Of a stretch of 64,000 nt of DNA, positions 1 to 8,970 are shown piece after piece. This stretch comes from Bacteroidia bacterium (lineage in GTDB: Bacteria > Bacteroidota > Ignavibacteria > SZUA-365). The stretch is from contig JAOSJT010000001.1 in the NCBI GenBank assembly GCA_027493955.1, positions 4,512,552 through 4,576,551 of the forward strand, read 5' to 3'. Position 1 is the stretch's first letter. Each line of letters starts with the position of its first letter. Below the pieces are notes generated by a model. The model worked only from the letters and a program-made list of their open reading frames with translations. It searched no databases and was not told the DNA's origin. Position numbers and translations under genes: made by a program.

Positions 1-459
1 CTCCCATGAGGCTTTGTTGTGGTCATCCGGGTTGGTGATGGAACTGATGCTTCCGAAACCGTCGGGATCCACAATCTGATAACGCTTGATGGCGGAAGTG
101 TCGTCAATGGAAATCTCATACGGCAGACGCTTGAGAGGCGAGAGCCGCAGGGAGTCGAAGGAGAAGGCCGAAATGTACAGCTTCGTGAAGAGACTGTCGC
201 GCCGTCCCTCGGAGATATCATTCTGAATAAAGTGCATCAGCGTGTCGATATTGTTGGTATATCGCTGCTTCGCATTGAAAAACTCAATTTCAGCCGAACG
301 AAGCGCTGACATGCGGGCACGGGATTCCCACTTCATGTCGTCCTTGAACCGGAGTTCCTGACCGGGGGACCAGATCACCCACCAGAGGGCGGCGGTCAGA
401 CCGACGATTACGACGACGAGGACGATGTCAACGATTCCAAATGGCTGTTTGTGTGCCAT
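1..459 (-). CDS. Membrane-anchored protein of unknown function (3' part cut off by window edge)
   Basis: The first 153 codons are present, starting MAHKQPFGIVDIVLVV, and the frame runs off the left edge without a stop. Residues about 9-29 form one strongly hydrophobic segment, so the protein is probably anchored by an uncleaved N-terminal helix with the rest outside the cytoplasm. The following stretch (about 35-70) is rich in charged residues and alanine and looks helical, which with the N-terminal helix gives a pseudopilin-like shape. I see no prepilin peptidase site, so that is only an impression. The start lies 35 bp after the comEA stop on the same strand, so the two are probably co-transcribed. 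Function not recognised. Confidence 0.7.
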   Translation of the reverse strand, partial: MAHKQPFGIVDIVLVVVIVGLTAALWWVIWSPGQELRFKDDMKWESRARMSALRSAEIEFFNAKQRYTNNIDTLMHFIQNDISEGRRDSLFTKLYISAFSFDSLRLSPLKRLPYEISIDDTSAIKRYQIVDPDGFGSISSITNPDDHNKASWE

Positions 460-494
460 GCATGCCTCCAGAGTTGTGCAGTACTGCCTGCGTG

Positions 495-977
495 TTATTC
501 TACAGTAATCAGATGTCGCATTTTTTCGAACTTCTTTTCACCGATCGAGGGCACGTTCATGATGTCTTCGGGTCGGCTGAATCGTCCATGCGCTGTGCGC
601 CAGGTGACAATTTTCGTCGCGGTGGCTTCTCCGACCCCGGGGAGGGACTGAAGCTCGGCCGCTCCGGCTGTGTTGATGTTCACAGTGCCGCCAGTGCGCT
701 TCGTGCCGCTGTTCGCCACTGTGGTGCTTGTGCGATGCGGCGTTCTTGTGCTGTCCGTGGCGGCCATTTCCGGTAACGAGGCACGCTGCGCAAACAACGA
801 GTCATGCTTCGCGAATTCAGCCCGATAATCAGGACCGGGCTGCGGCGGCTGCCGGAACGCGGACAGGGCAATGCCGAACAGTATCGCGGCGCCGAGAAAC
901 AGGGCGACTGCCGCTTCGTTTCGTGTGAAACCGGCGCGGTGTGCGAGAGATATCAGGGATTTCCACATGATGCTCAC
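495..977 (-). CDS. comEA: ComEA-like helix-hairpin-helix DNA-binding membrane protein
   Basis: 160 aa. An N-terminal transmembrane helix (about residues 23-42) is followed by a low-complexity Thr/Arg-rich linker and a C-terminal tandem helix-hairpin-helix domain (residues 99-160). The first hairpin reads VNINTAGAAELQSLPGVG and the second NVPSIGEKKFEK. This is the ComEA architecture: a membrane-tethered periplasmic dsDNA receptor in natural transformation. Small HhH proteins of this type also occur outside competence systems, so the DNA-uptake role is inferred. It is supported by a comEC homologue at 48.2-50.7 kb in the same window. An unknown membrane protein follows 35 bp downstream. Confidence 0.8.
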   Translation of the reverse strand: MSIMWKSLISLAHRAGFTRNEAAVALFLGAAILFGIALSAFRQPPQPGPDYRAEFAKHDSLFAQRASLPEMAATDSTRTPHRTSTTVANSGTKRTGGTVNINTAGAAELQSLPGVGEATATKIVTWRTAHGRFSRPEDIMNVPSIGEKKFEKMRHLITVE

Positions 978-999
978 CCGCGGTCAGTTCACAGACTCT

Positions 1000-1028
1000 A
1001 AAATACGGAGAAGGGAATTCTCATAAAA
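1000..1028 (-). promoter_or_regulatory. Possible promoter of comEA
   Basis: On the minus strand a TTTTAT hexamer (1023-1028) lies 17 bp from TATTTT (1000-1005), about 22 bp before the comEA start. The -10 and spacing match the pattern seen at other genes here; the -35 is poor. Confidence 0.35.
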
Positions 1029-1250
1029 CTGCGTGCGTGTCACCCTGTGATCCAATCGGGTTGAGGGCAGTACGGGGGAGGGTGCGCTTCGCGCGTTCAG
1101 CGGGTGAGCGCGCAGGACTACGAAGACCCGCCGCTGTCTGCGCAGAGCATGCGCGGAGCACGCCCGAAAGCGTGGTGCCCCGTCGGGGTGGTCATCGAAA
1201 TTCGTGTGTTTCATTTCAGGCTCCCAAGTATGAAACGGAATGACGTGAAG

Positions 1251-1313
1251 GCGGCCATGCGGCCGCATCGTATTGTGTTTACTCTGTCGTGCGGGCGGAC
1301 CATGCCGCCCCGC
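1251..1313 (-). terminator. Two GC-rich hairpins after dnaJ
   Basis: GCGGCC (1251-1256) pairs with GGCCGC (1261-1266) across four bases. GCGGGCGG (1291-1298) pairs with CCGCCCCGC (1305-1313) with one bulged base. They lie just beyond the dnaJ stop, but no T-tract follows on the minus strand, so intrinsic termination is doubtful. Confidence 0.35.
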
Positions 1314-1320
1314 GTCGGTG

Positions 1321-2475
1321 TCAGGAGAATGAATCGAAGAGTTTTCCGAAGAAGCTCTTCTTTTCATCTTTTCCTTCGGGCGAAAACCCGTTGAGTTCAC
1401 CCATCTGTTGCAGTAATTCCTTTTCCTGCGGCGACAGCTTCTTCGGTACAAATACATGCACGCGCACAAGTTGATCCCCGCGTCCGCTGCTGTTGAGATG
1501 CGGAATACCTTTGTCCCTCATGCGCAACAATGTCCCCGAAGCCGTCCCCGCTTCGATTTTCAGCCGGGCTTTGCCGGTCAGCGTCGGGACCTCCGTATCC
1601 GTGCCGAGCACCGCCTCCGGATAGCTGATCACGAGGTTGTAGATCACATCGTCTTCATGCCGGTCGAAATGTTCATGGTCCTTCTCGCGAATGTAGACGA
1701 TCAGATCTCCTGCGGGGCCGCCCTTACGGCCGGCGTCGCCCTGTCCGTGCAGCGGGATGTAGTTGCCCTCGCTGACACCGGCCGGCACCTTCACTTTGAT
1801 GGTGCGTTCACCCTGCACGCGACCGTCGCCGTGGCAGCCGAGGCAAGGTTCCTTGATGACGCGTCCCTCGCCGCCGCAGTTGGTGCAGGCAACGACGTTG
1901 ATGAACTGCCCGAAAAGCGAGCGCGACACCTGACGAAGCTCACCGCTGCCTTTGCAGACGGAGCAGGTCTCCAGAGAGGACCCGGATTTCGCACCGCTGC
2001 CGTTGCAGCTTTCACATGGCACCTGGCGCTTCACCTTCAGTGTTTTCTCCACCCCGGTGGCGATCTCTTCCAGCGTCAGATGCAACTGCACTTTGAGATC
2101 CGAACCCGGCTGCCCCTGCCGCGGACGCGAGCGCGAGCGGCCGCCGCCGAACACTTCCTCGAAAATGCCGCCGCCAAAACCGCCGCCGAATATGTCCCCG
2201 AAATGACTGAAGATATCGTTGATATCCGTGAATCCCGGTCCGGCGCTTCCGGCACGCAGCCCGTCATGGCCGAAGCGGTCGTATTTCTGCCGCTTGTCCG
2301 TATTGCTGAGCACCTCGTAGGCCTCGGCAGCTTCCTTGAAGTTCTCTTCGGCCTGTTTGTCCCCGGGATTGCGGTCGGGATGGTACTGCATCGCCAGCTT
2401 GCGGTACGCTGATTTTATTTCATCCGCGCCCGCGTTTTTCTCCACCCCGAGTACTTCGTAATAATCGCGCTTCAT
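1321..2475 (-). CDS. dnaJ: Chaperone DnaJ (Hsp40)
   Basis: 384 aa, the normal length of a type I DnaJ. The J domain occupies residues 1-70 with HPD at 32-34, followed by a Gly/Phe-rich linker. The zinc-finger domain (about 150-230) has four CxxCxGxG repeats: [24 protein letters not shown] and CLGCHGDG. The C-terminal substrate-binding domains follow. DnaJ delivers unfolded clients to DnaK and stimulates its ATPase. The start overlaps the grpE stop by 4 bp (ATGA), so translation is coupled, and the gene is third in the HrcA-controlled operon. dnaK itself is not in this window. Confidence 0.97.
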   Translation of the reverse strand: MKRDYYEVLGVEKNAGADEIKSAYRKLAMQYHPDRNPGDKQAEENFKEAAEAYEVLSNTDKRQKYDRFGHDGLRAGSAGPGFTDINDIFSHFGDIFGGGFGGGIFEEVFGGGRSRSRPRQGQPGSDLKVQLHLTLEEIATGVEKTLKVKRQVPCESCNGSGAKSGSSLETCSVCKGSGELRQVSRSLFGQFINVVACTNCGGEGRVIKEPCLGCHGDGRVQGERTIKVKVPAGVSEGNYIPLHGQGDAGRKGGPAGDLIVYIREKDHEHFDRHEDDVIYNLVISYPEAVLGTDTEVPTLTGKARLKIEAGTASGTLLRMRDKGIPHLNSSGRGDQLVRVHVFVPKKLSPQEKELLQQMGELNGFSPEGKDEKKSFFGKLFDSFS

Positions 2476-3068
2476 GCCTGCTCCCCTGCGCCAGTGTCCG
2501 GCGGCTCAATAGCGACGGTGACTTTGGCGTGGCGTATCACCTTGTCATGCAGCAAATATCCCTTCTCGGCGACGTCGAGCACGGTTCCGGGTTCTGCATC
2601 CGAGGTGGGAACCTGCAGCAAGGCGTCGTGAAAATCCACGTCGAACGGCTTGCCCTTCGCATCCATGGCGGTGAGTCCGCGTTGTTCGAGCGTACGAAGG
2701 AGTTTGCCGTAAATTATCTCGACGCCGGCGAAAAAGCTCGTGAAGTCCGGATGTGTTTTTCCGGCATCCAGCGAGCGCTCGAAATCGTCCAGTACGGGGA
2801 GCAATCCCAGGAGCAATCCTTCGTTGCCGTATTTGATGAGCACATCCTTTTCTTCCCGCGTGCGCCGCTTGAAGTTCTCGAACTCGGCAACCCGGCGGAG
2901 AAGCTGATCCCGTAAGGCGTCCCGTTCTGCGCGAAGAGCGGCGGCATCGTCGGCAGCGGGTGTGTTGCTCTGCCCGGCATCCGGCGTTGCGCGTTCCGTG
3001 GCATCGGTCTCTGTATTTTCATTCTGTCCGGCTGAGCCGTTCACTTCCGTGATGTCCTCTTCAGACAT
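2472..3068 (-). CDS. grpE: Nucleotide exchange factor GrpE
   Basis: 198 aa, typical GrpE length. The first 45 residues are acidic and low complexity. Next comes a helix with coiled-coil potential containing [20 protein letters not shown], the GrpE dimerisation signature. The C-terminal beta-wing includes the conserved end-region [21 protein letters not shown]. GrpE releases ADP from DnaK. The gene sits between hrcA and dnaJ, overlapping dnaJ by 4 bp and following hrcA by about 36 bp. Confidence 0.96.
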   Translation of the reverse strand: MSEEDITEVNGSAGQNENTETDATERATPDAGQSNTPAADDAAALRAERDALRDQLLRRVAEFENFKRRTREEKDVLIKYGNEGLLLGLLPVLDDFERSLDAGKTHPDFTSFFAGVEIIYGKLLRTLEQRGLTAMDAKGKPFDVDFHDALLQVPTSDAEPGTVLDVAEKGYLLHDKVIRHAKVTVAIEPPDTGAGEQA

Positions 3069-3104
3069 GGAATCCTCTGCGTCAACATTAGTGAAACATA
3101 TGGT

Positions 3105-4154
3105 TCAGGTAGAAATCACCCTGGCAAGATAATCGACAATGGCGGCCATACGTGGGTAGTCCATGCGCTTGGGCCCGACAATGCTTACCGCTCCCATGAG
3201 TTGCCCGAGGCGGTACGGGCTGCTGATGATGCTGTAATCCGCCATTTTCTCATGTCGAAGTTCCTTGCCGATACGAATCGTCAGGGATTGACCCGTGCTG
3301 ATATCCTCCAGCACGTGGACGATGATCTCCTGATTTTCAACGAGTTCGATGATGTTGCGCATACGTTCGGCATCCTCGAATTCCGGCTGCCGCGTAATGC
3401 CCTGCATCCCTTCGATGCAGAGAGAAGACGAGTCGATGCGCTCCGAAAACAGCTTATCCGACGAATCGATGAACAGGCGGATGATGTCGCGGTCGTGCTG
3501 ATCGGAATCCCGCATACGATCGGTAAAGGTCTCGCGAATTTCGCGCAGAGTCAGTCCGCTCAAACGTTCGTTCAACAGCGTTCCGATGCTGTCGAGCTGA
3601 TCGCGTGGCACTTCGGTGTGCACGTTCATGATGATCGTCTTCACAATGCCGCTGCGTATGGAGAGGATAACCATCACCTTGTCGCTTGCGACAGGAATCA
3701 GCTCGAGCCGCTGCAGCACACCGCTGGCCAGCGACGGGGCGGCGACGACAGCCAGCTGTCTCGATATACGGCTGAGGATGTGCGAACTCGCGCGGATCAA
3801 ATCACCTATCGCGGAAGCGGATGCCTCATTCAACTGGCTGTCGATAAAGCTGCGATCTTCGGAGGAGAGGACCCACTCCCGCATCATCGCGTCCACATAA
3901 TAGCGATAGCCCTGGTCGGTCGGCACTCGGCCCGCTGAGGTGTGCGGGTGTCCGATAAGACCGATTTCCTCCAGATCCGCCATCACATTGCGAATGGAGG
4001 CCGGGCTGAGCTGCAAATCGGTGAGCTTGGAAAGCGATCGCGATCCCACAGGTTGAGCTGTGGACACGTGCTGTTCTATCACATACAGCAGTACCTGACG
4101 TTCCCGATCGCTCAGGGTAGGAAAGGCCTCGGTATGTTCGCTTTCGTTGGTCAT
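3105..4154 (-). CDS. hrcA: Heat-inducible transcription repressor HrcA
   Basis: 349 aa from the ATG at 4154. An open frame extends to 4247, but that start would lie inside the CIRCE operator, so I chose MTNESEHTEAF. The N-terminal winged helix includes QPVGSRSLSKL and SPASIRNVMADLEEIGLI, both classic HrcA. The body carries the GAF-like core, and the end has IGPKRMDYPRMAAIVDYLA, the HrcA C-terminal signature. HrcA dimers bind CIRCE and repress heat-shock genes, folding with the help of GroE. It is the first gene of hrcA-grpE-dnaJ, and the operator upstream indicates autorepression. Confidence 0.96.
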   Translation of the reverse strand: MTNESEHTEAFPTLSDRERQVLLYVIEQHVSTAQPVGSRSLSKLTDLQLSPASIRNVMADLEEIGLIGHPHTSAGRVPTDQGYRYYVDAMMREWVLSSEDRSFIDSQLNEASASAIGDLIRASSHILSRISRQLAVVAAPSLASGVLQRLELIPVASDKVMVILSIRSGIVKTIIMNVHTEVPRDQLDSIGTLLNERLSGLTLREIRETFTDRMRDSDQHDRDIIRLFIDSSDKLFSERIDSSSLCIEGMQGITRQPEFEDAERMRNIIELVENQEIIVHVLEDISTGQSLTIRIGKELRHEKMADYSIISSPYRLGQLMGAVSIVGPKRMDYPRMAAIVDYLARVIST

Positions 4155-4210
4155 GTTCACGTGTCGAGAGTCGCTGTTTCCAGCCCGCGTTTCCGCAGGG
4201 CACAATGTAA

Positions 4211-4239
4211 AACATACAATGCGGCGGGGAAGAATGCAA
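4211..4239 (-). promoter_or_regulatory. Candidate promoter of hrcA-grpE-dnaJ
   Basis: On the minus strand TTGCAT (4234-4239) is separated by 17 bp from TATGTT (4211-4216). Transcription would start near 4204, leaving about a 50-nt leader before hrcA. CIRCE abuts the upstream edge of the -35. A promoter further upstream that would place CIRCE in the leader cannot be excluded. Confidence 0.5.
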
Positions 4240-4240
4240 G

Positions 4241-4267
4241 GTAGCACTCAGTGACCTGGAGTGCTAA
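4241..4267 (-). promoter_or_regulatory. CIRCE operator (HrcA binding site)
   Basis: Inverted repeat with 9-bp arms GTAGCACTC (4241-4249) and GAGTGCTAA (4259-4267) and a 9-bp spacer. This matches the CIRCE consensus TTAGCACTC-N9-GAGTGCTAA at 17 of 18 arm positions. It lies immediately upstream of hrcA and is the expected target of HrcA. Confidence 0.96.
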
Positions 4268-4411
4268 CCGGTTGATCCTGCATAACTTAGAGACTGTCAC
4301 GAAAAGGGAAATTCTGCCCGGAACTCGGCTGCGCAGGAGAGTTGTCTCTGAAAAGGCGGCGGGAATGATCGCATACGCTGCCTCATTCCCGCCTGCCAGA
4401 AGTCGGAAGTT

Positions 4412-5188
4412 TTATTGTGCGGTGAATTCGAGGGTGTGCTCGACGGTGCCGTTATGGAGTATGTCTACGGAATATTTCCCCGGGGGGAGTCCGTCGTTCA
4501 GTGACAGGGAGAAGCCGATCCAACCGGGGCTGTCGAACGGGAGTCCGTATTCGCTGATGAGCATACGACCACCGCTTTTGTCATGCTGATACCAGATGGC
4601 GGTAAATACCGAACCTGCCGGCTGTCCTTCGACGAACACGGGGGCGAACAGACGGGCGATATTCGTCGGGAAGGACTCCACCACCGTCACCGGGTAATAA
4701 TTATCATTGATTTCGGTCGCAAGTACCGCTTCCTTGATCACTGATTCACTGAACATGGGTTCGACGGTGAAAGGGACACTTTGCTTAATCTCGCCATTGA
4801 TATAGAGATCGACAGCGTACTTCGCATACGGGAGTCCGCTTTCCGACAATGCGAGGGTGAAATCCACCCAAATGCTGGAGTTCACATCCACCTCGGTTGA
4901 ATCAATGACGCCGCGTTCCTCGCCCTCGTCGAAACGCCACACCGCTTTCACTTTCGTTCCTTCAGGCGTGTTGGCCATTTCCACACAACAGTGCAGGAGA
5001 TTTTCGTATTTGTGAAAAGTGGTGGTCTCTTCGATGGGTGCGTTGTCTTTGTCGACACTGCGGGCCATGACGGCGCGGTCGATGTTGGCGGTGCTGAATT
5101 GGCAGGCGCCAAGGAGCGCCAGACCGGAGATGAGCACCAACGCCAGGGCTGGGCGAAAGGCGTGAGTCTGCATTGTTGTTCTCCTCAT
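4412..5188 (-). CDS. Two-repeat lipoprotein of unknown function
   Basis: 258 aa from the ATG at 5188, which overlaps the stop of the upstream Nudix gene (ATGA). The signal peptide ends in a lipobox (ALLGAC, Cys29), so the mature protein is lipid-anchored. The mature part is an internal duplication of about 100 residues. Both copies carry a W-x-F/Y strand (VKAVWRFDEGE / FTAIWYQHDKS), a W-[VI]-[DG]-F strand and then Y-[AS]-VD-[LI]-x-x-[NH]-G followed by a final FT[VA] strand. This suggests two beta-sandwich domains. Function not recognised. Coupling to the Nudix gene indicates co-expression, not necessarily joint function. Confidence 0.8.
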   Translation of the reverse strand: MRRTTMQTHAFRPALALVLISGLALLGACQFSTANIDRAVMARSVDKDNAPIEETTTFHKYENLLHCCVEMANTPEGTKVKAVWRFDEGEERGVIDSTEVDVNSSIWVDFTLALSESGLPYAKYAVDLYINGEIKQSVPFTVEPMFSESVIKEAVLATEINDNYYPVTVVESFPTNIARLFAPVFVEGQPAGSVFTAIWYQHDKSGGRMLISEYGLPFDSPGWIGFSLSLNDGLPPGKYSVDILHNGTVEHTLEFTAQ

Positions 5189-5661
5189 GTTGCTGGTCGG
5201 TCTATCGAAGGGAGGAAGTGCGCGCTGTCATTGGCGGTGAGCCCATGATGCAGAATACGCAGACCCTCTTTGTGTCCGGGAAACACGAGCAACTCCATCG
5301 CGGTGTCGAAAGAGTACCATCCCATACGCTGATGTTCCCGAGAGAGTGTGATACTCTGCTCCGGCCGCGCTTCGGCGGCAAACACCGGCACCGAGTTGAT
5401 GGAATCGTCTGACGCAAGGTAAAAGGTGGCGACGTATGGTACAAGAAAAATCTCACATCCCGCTATCCCTGTTTCTTCCTGCAATTCACGACGAGCGGCC
5501 TGTACGGCGTGCTCCCCCGGTTCTATTCCTCCTGTTACCATCTGCCATAAACCCGGATAGAGATCTTCGTCCTGCGCACGCTGAAGCAGAAGGTACTCTG
5601 GTACATCGTCAACACGGCGGTAGATGTGAATCTGTACGAAGCGACTTTGATGTTGAGGCAT
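5185..5661 (-). CDS. Nudix hydrolase
   Basis: 158 aa from ATG 5661; the frame is open further upstream but that extension has no family similarity. The Nudix box (residues 44-66) is complete: GG-x5-E-x7-REL-x-EE-x-G, with the catalytic REL-QEE core. Nudix enzymes hydrolyse nucleoside diphosphates linked to another moiety. The overall layout (WQMVTGGIEPGE, EHQRMGWYSFDTAMELL) resembles the NudB / dihydroneopterin-triphosphate or dATP pyrophosphatase group, but substrate cannot be read from sequence. The gene overlaps the downstream lipoprotein gene by 4 bp and is divergent from lon. Confidence 0.88.
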   Translation of the reverse strand: MPQHQSRFVQIHIYRRVDDVPEYLLLQRAQDEDLYPGLWQMVTGGIEPGEHAVQAARRELQEETGIAGCEIFLVPYVATFYLASDDSINSVPVFAAEARPEQSITLSREHQRMGWYSFDTAMELLVFPGHKEGLRILHHGLTANDSAHFLPSIDRPAT

Positions 5662-5778
5662 GTGATCGTGGTTTAGTGACGTTATGGCTGAGTTCTGAGT
5701 CTTTCCGGGACATATTGGCAGGTGTTCCGCAAGGATTGCTGACAAACGGTCAGGTGAGAGTCCTGAATCACTGATATA

Positions 5779-5807
5779 TTGTTTCTGGCACGTTGTTTGT
5801 TTAAAAT
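5779..5807 (+). promoter_or_regulatory. Candidate promoter of lon
   Basis: TTGTTT (5779-5784), 17-bp spacer, TAAAAT (5802-5807). The leader would be about 70 nt and ends in a GAGGAAG ribosome-binding site 2-4 nt before the lon ATG. The same -35 hexamer and spacing recur upstream of two other genes in this window. Confidence 0.5.
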
Positions 5808-5882
5808 GCTTACCCGTCAGGCCTTCCATCTTTGGAATCGGGCGAAGGGAATGACGGTCAGCCAAACAAATGTGAGGAAGCT

Positions 5883-8300
5883 ATGTCTGATCACGAACAC
5901 GCGGTAGCACTCGAAAGCACTGACATCGCCGCGGCAAGTAAGGAAACGATGCCGGTTCTGCCATTACGGAATATGGTGTTTTTTCCGGGAATGATCATGC
6001 CGCTGTTTGTCGGTCGGCCGGGTTCCGTACGACTCGTGGAGGATGCGCATCGCACGCAGCAGTCCGTGTTGGTGCTCACGCAGAAGGACTCGAACATCGA
6101 TGCGCCTCACGCCGGAGATTTGTACACCGTCGGAACCGTGGTCAGGATCATGAAGATCTATACTATGCCGGACGGATCGAAAAGTGTTGTCGTGCAGGGT
6201 CTCCGCAGGGCCGGCGTGCTTGGCATTTCGGCGGAAGATCCCTATCTCCACGCGGACGTGGAATCCTGGAGCGACACGGCGGTGTCATCGGGCGGCGACA
6301 TGGAACTCGAAGCATTGCTCGGCAATCTCCGCACTCAGTTACGCCGTATGCAGGAATTGACGCCCGAGGCGAATCCCGAGCAGCTCAATCTCATCATGAA
6401 TACACAGGAGTTGCCCGCCTTTGCGTTTCTGGTGGCCGCGCTGCTGAATGTGCCTGTTCCGGAAAAGCAGGAATTTCTGGAAACCCGCGATACGAGGGAC
6501 ATGCTGAACAAGCTCGTCGTTTCTCTCACGGGCCTGATTCAGCGGCAGGAGCTGAGTCGCAAAATTCAATCCGACGTGCAGGATTCGATTAACAAAAGTC
6601 AGCGGGAATATTTTCTGCGGGAGCAGCTACGGGCCATCAAAAAAGAATTGGGGGAAGAGAACGAACAGCTGGAAATTGATGAAATGCGGAGCAAGCTCTC
6701 TGAAATGACGTTGCCCGACGATGTGCGCAAAACCATCGAAAAAGAGCTCAACCGTCTGTCCGTGATGAGTCCAGCTTCGGCCGAGTACAGCGTCACGCGC
6801 AATTACATCGACTGGCTGCTGGAGATGCCCTGGGGCGCCTCTACCGAAGACAACCTGGACATCGCCGCGGTTCGGGAAAAACTCGAGGAGGATCACTACG
6901 GCCTTGAATCGGTAAAAAAACGCATACTTGAATATCTCGCGGTGCGCAAGCTGAAAAACGACATGCGGGGACCGATACTCTGCTTCGTCGGTCCTCCCGG
7001 CGTCGGCAAGACTTCACTCGGCCGCTCGATCGCCGATGCGATGGGGCGCAAGTATGTGCGCTTTTCTCTCGGCGGCGTACGCGACGAAGCGGAAATCCGC
7101 GGCCATCGCCGCACGTATGTCGGTGCGCTTCCGGGACGCATCATTCAGAACATCCGACGGGCGGGCACGAACAATCCCGTGCTGGTTCTGGATGAAATTG
7201 ACAAGGTGGGAATGGATTTCCGGGGCGATCCGACCTCGGCGCTGCTGGAGGTGCTCGATCCCGAACAAAACGTCAATTTCAGCGACCACTACCTCGAGGT
7301 GGCGTTCGATCTTTCGCGCGTGCTCTTCATCGCCACCGCAAACACCATGGACACGATTCAGCCCGCTCTTCGGGACAGAATGGAGATCATCGAGATTCCG
7401 AGTTACATACTCGAAGAGAAGCTGCACATCGCCCGTCGTCATCTCTTGCCCAAACAATTACGCGAGCACGGACTGACGGAAGAGCAGTTGGAGCTGAACG
7501 ACGAGCTCATCCGCGACGTCATTGACGTGTACACACGTGAAGCAGGTGTGCGCAACCTCGAACGCAAACTCGCGGATCTCTGCCGCGGTGCCGCGCGTCA
7601 AATCGCCGAAAGCGGCGTTGCAAAGGTCGTTATCGGCAAGGAACAGCTGGGTGAGTACATCACTTCCCGGAAATTTCATCCCGAGGCGGCTGAGCGCATC
7701 TGCCGGCCCGGCATAGCAACGGGGTTGGCATGGACGCCTGTCGGCGGTGACATTCTGTTCATCGAAGCCCAGCGCATGAAAGGCAAGGGCCAGCTCATCA
7801 TCACCGGACAGGTGCGCGACGTGATGAAGGAAAGCGTGCAGGCCGCCTTGAGCTTCATCGCCGCGAACGCGGAGGAATTGGGAGTGGATGCCAATTTCCG
7901 GCAACACATGGACATACACGTGCACGTACCAGCCGGAGCGATTCCGAAAGACGGCCCCAGCGCGGGTGTGACCATGCTCGCCGCCTTGACCTCCATGCTC
8001 ACCGACCGTGTCGTGCGCAACGATCTGGCCATGACCGGCGAAATCACGCTTCGCGGCGCGGTGCTCCCCGTCGGTGGCATCAAGGAAAAAGTGTTGGCCG
8101 CGCATCGGGCCGGGATAACACAGGTACTGCTGCCATCGAAGAATGAGGACGCGCTGAAGGAAATTCCGGAATCCGTACGTACCGCGATGACCTTCCATCT
8201 CGTGGACGAGATGCGTCAGGTCGTGGACATCGCCCTTCAAACCGGAGCGAAACCGCGCAGACGAAAAAAAACGGTTGAAATTCTTGCGAAAAATTCGTAA
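5883..8300 (+). CDS. lon: ATP-dependent protease Lon
   Basis: 805 aa from ATG 5883, preceded by GAGGAAG; an in-frame ATG at 5832 lacks such a site. The N-terminal substrate domain begins at [15 protein letters not shown]. The AAA+ module has Walker [10 protein letters not shown] (about residue 370) and Walker [12 protein letters not shown]. The C-terminal protease domain has catalytic Ser in [11 protein letters not shown] (about 694) and Lys in [10 protein letters not shown] (about 737). LonA degrades misfolded and regulatory proteins as a cytosolic hexamer. No CIRCE is seen upstream, so its heat control, if any, differs from that of hrcA. A zinc-ribbon gene follows after 42 bp. Confidence 0.97.
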   Translation: MSDHEHAVALESTDIAAASKETMPVLPLRNMVFFPGMIMPLFVGRPGSVRLVEDAHRTQQSVLVLTQKDSNIDAPHAGDLYTVGTVVRIMKIYTMPDGSKSVVVQGLRRAGVLGISAEDPYLHADVESWSDTAVSSGGDMELEALLGNLRTQLRRMQELTPEANPEQLNLIMNTQELPAFAFLVAALLNVPVPEKQEFLETRDTRDMLNKLVVSLTGLIQRQELSRKIQSDVQDSINKSQREYFLREQLRAIKKELGEENEQLEIDEMRSKLSEMTLPDDVRKTIEKELNRLSVMSPASAEYSVTRNYIDWLLEMPWGASTEDNLDIAAVREKLEEDHYGLESVKKRILEYLAVRKLKNDMRGPILCFVGPPGVGKTSLGRSIADAMGRKYVRFSLGGVRDEAEIRGHRRTYVGALPGRIIQNIRRAGTNNPVLVLDEIDKVGMDFRGDPTSALLEVLDPEQNVNFSDHYLEVAFDLSRVLFIATANTMDTIQPALRDRMEIIEIPSYILEEKLHIARRHLLPKQLREHGLTEEQLELNDELIRDVIDVYTREAGVRNLERKLADLCRGAARQIAESGVAKVVIGKEQLGEYITSRKFHPEAAERICRPGIATGLAWTPVGGDILFIEAQRMKGKGQLIITGQVRDVMKESVQAALSFIAANAEELGVDANFRQHMDIHVHVPAGAIPKDGPSAGVTMLAALTSMLTDRVVRNDLAMTGEITLRGAVLPVGGIKEKVLAAHRAGITQVLLPSKNEDALKEIPESVRTAMTFHLVDEMRQVVDIALQTGAKPRRRKKTVEILAKNS

Positions 8301-8342
8301 ATTAAAAAGATACTGCCGGAATCCTGAACTTTTTGGTGAATA

Positions 8343-8579
8343 ATGAAAACAACAGAGAAAGCGCCGCCGAAACCCGTCAAGGTCAAACAGACTGGAAAGG
8401 TGATCGGGATGGTCATCACAGAATGTCCCATGTGTAAAAACACCATCAGTTTCGACATTCAGACGGCAAAATACTGCCCGTACTGCAATGCCGAGGTGAG
8501 TGTGGATCTTGACAAGGTGGAGGTCGTTGTGCGCGCCACGCGTCCGCCGACGCAGAAGGGCCAGAAAAAGGTCGCCTGA
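8343..8579 (+). CDS. Small zinc-ribbon protein
   Basis: 78 aa. A basic Lys/Pro-rich N-terminus precedes a zinc ribbon with paired knuckles CPMCKN (residues 28-33) and CPYCNA, then a short beta strand (VDLDKVEVVVRA) and a basic tail. The two CPxC pairs are 16 residues apart, enough to bind one zinc ion. It is downstream of lon on the same strand and is closed by a strong terminator, so it probably shares the lon transcript or has its own weak promoter. Small ribbons of this kind can bind nucleic acid or another protein. No specific function recognised. Confidence 0.75.
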   Translation: MKTTEKAPPKPVKVKQTGKVIGMVITECPMCKNTISFDIQTAKYCPYCNAEVSVDLDKVEVVVRATRPPTQKGQKKVA

Positions 8580-8625
8580 CGCGCATCCAAGTACCGAGCA
8601 CTTCCGTTCCGACACGGACCCCCGA

Positions 8626-8650
8626 CCCCGCCGCGAGGCGGGGTTTTTTT
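8626..8650 (+). terminator. Intrinsic terminator after the zinc-ribbon gene
   Basis: Perfect 7-bp GC stem CCCCGCC (8626-8632) / GGCGGGG (8637-8643), GCGA tetraloop, then seven T residues (8644-8650). Confidence 0.93.
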
Positions 8651-8970
8651 GTCGGAGTTGGCAATGCGGTCGAAGTTCCCTTCGTGCGTCGTTAAGATGA
8701 CGGGAAATAGTTTCGGCCTCGCCTCCTCTAATTATCAGGAGATTGCGGAGACGCGGTTCTGCCGAATCACGTCGGGAATGCGCTTCGACAGTGAAAAAAA
8801 AATGAAAAATATCCGTATAGCTGTAACTTTTCTCCCGATGATGGTATATTTAGAAACGTGATGGTTGCCATGTCGCCCACAATGCTATTCTGTGCGAAGC
8901 ACCCGTAGTCGCACCTGAGCCGCATCCGATTAGCAGTACCATCTGGCCGTTTCTAGTACAGGAGGGCACC
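8651..8970. other. Intergenic region before the large surface-protein gene
   Basis: No gene seen. It must contain the promoter of the 1724-aa gene, but none is convincing: TATATT at 8845-8850 lacks a good -35, and TTGCCA (8865-8870) with TATTCT (8886-8891) has only a 15-bp spacer. A GGAGGG ribosome-binding site lies at 8961-8966. Confidence 0.6.

Larger units (their letters stand above)
978..1320. other. Intergenic region between dnaJ and comEA
   Basis: About 340 bp with no convincing gene; short frames here overlap real genes or lack ribosome binding sites. It holds two GC-rich hairpins downstream of dnaJ (listed separately) and a possible comEA promoter near 1000-1028. Nothing else recognised. 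Confidence 0.6.

Noticed and set aside
7458-8615. 385-residue open frame on the minus strand
   Set aside because: Antisense to the protease domain of lon and the zinc ribbon.
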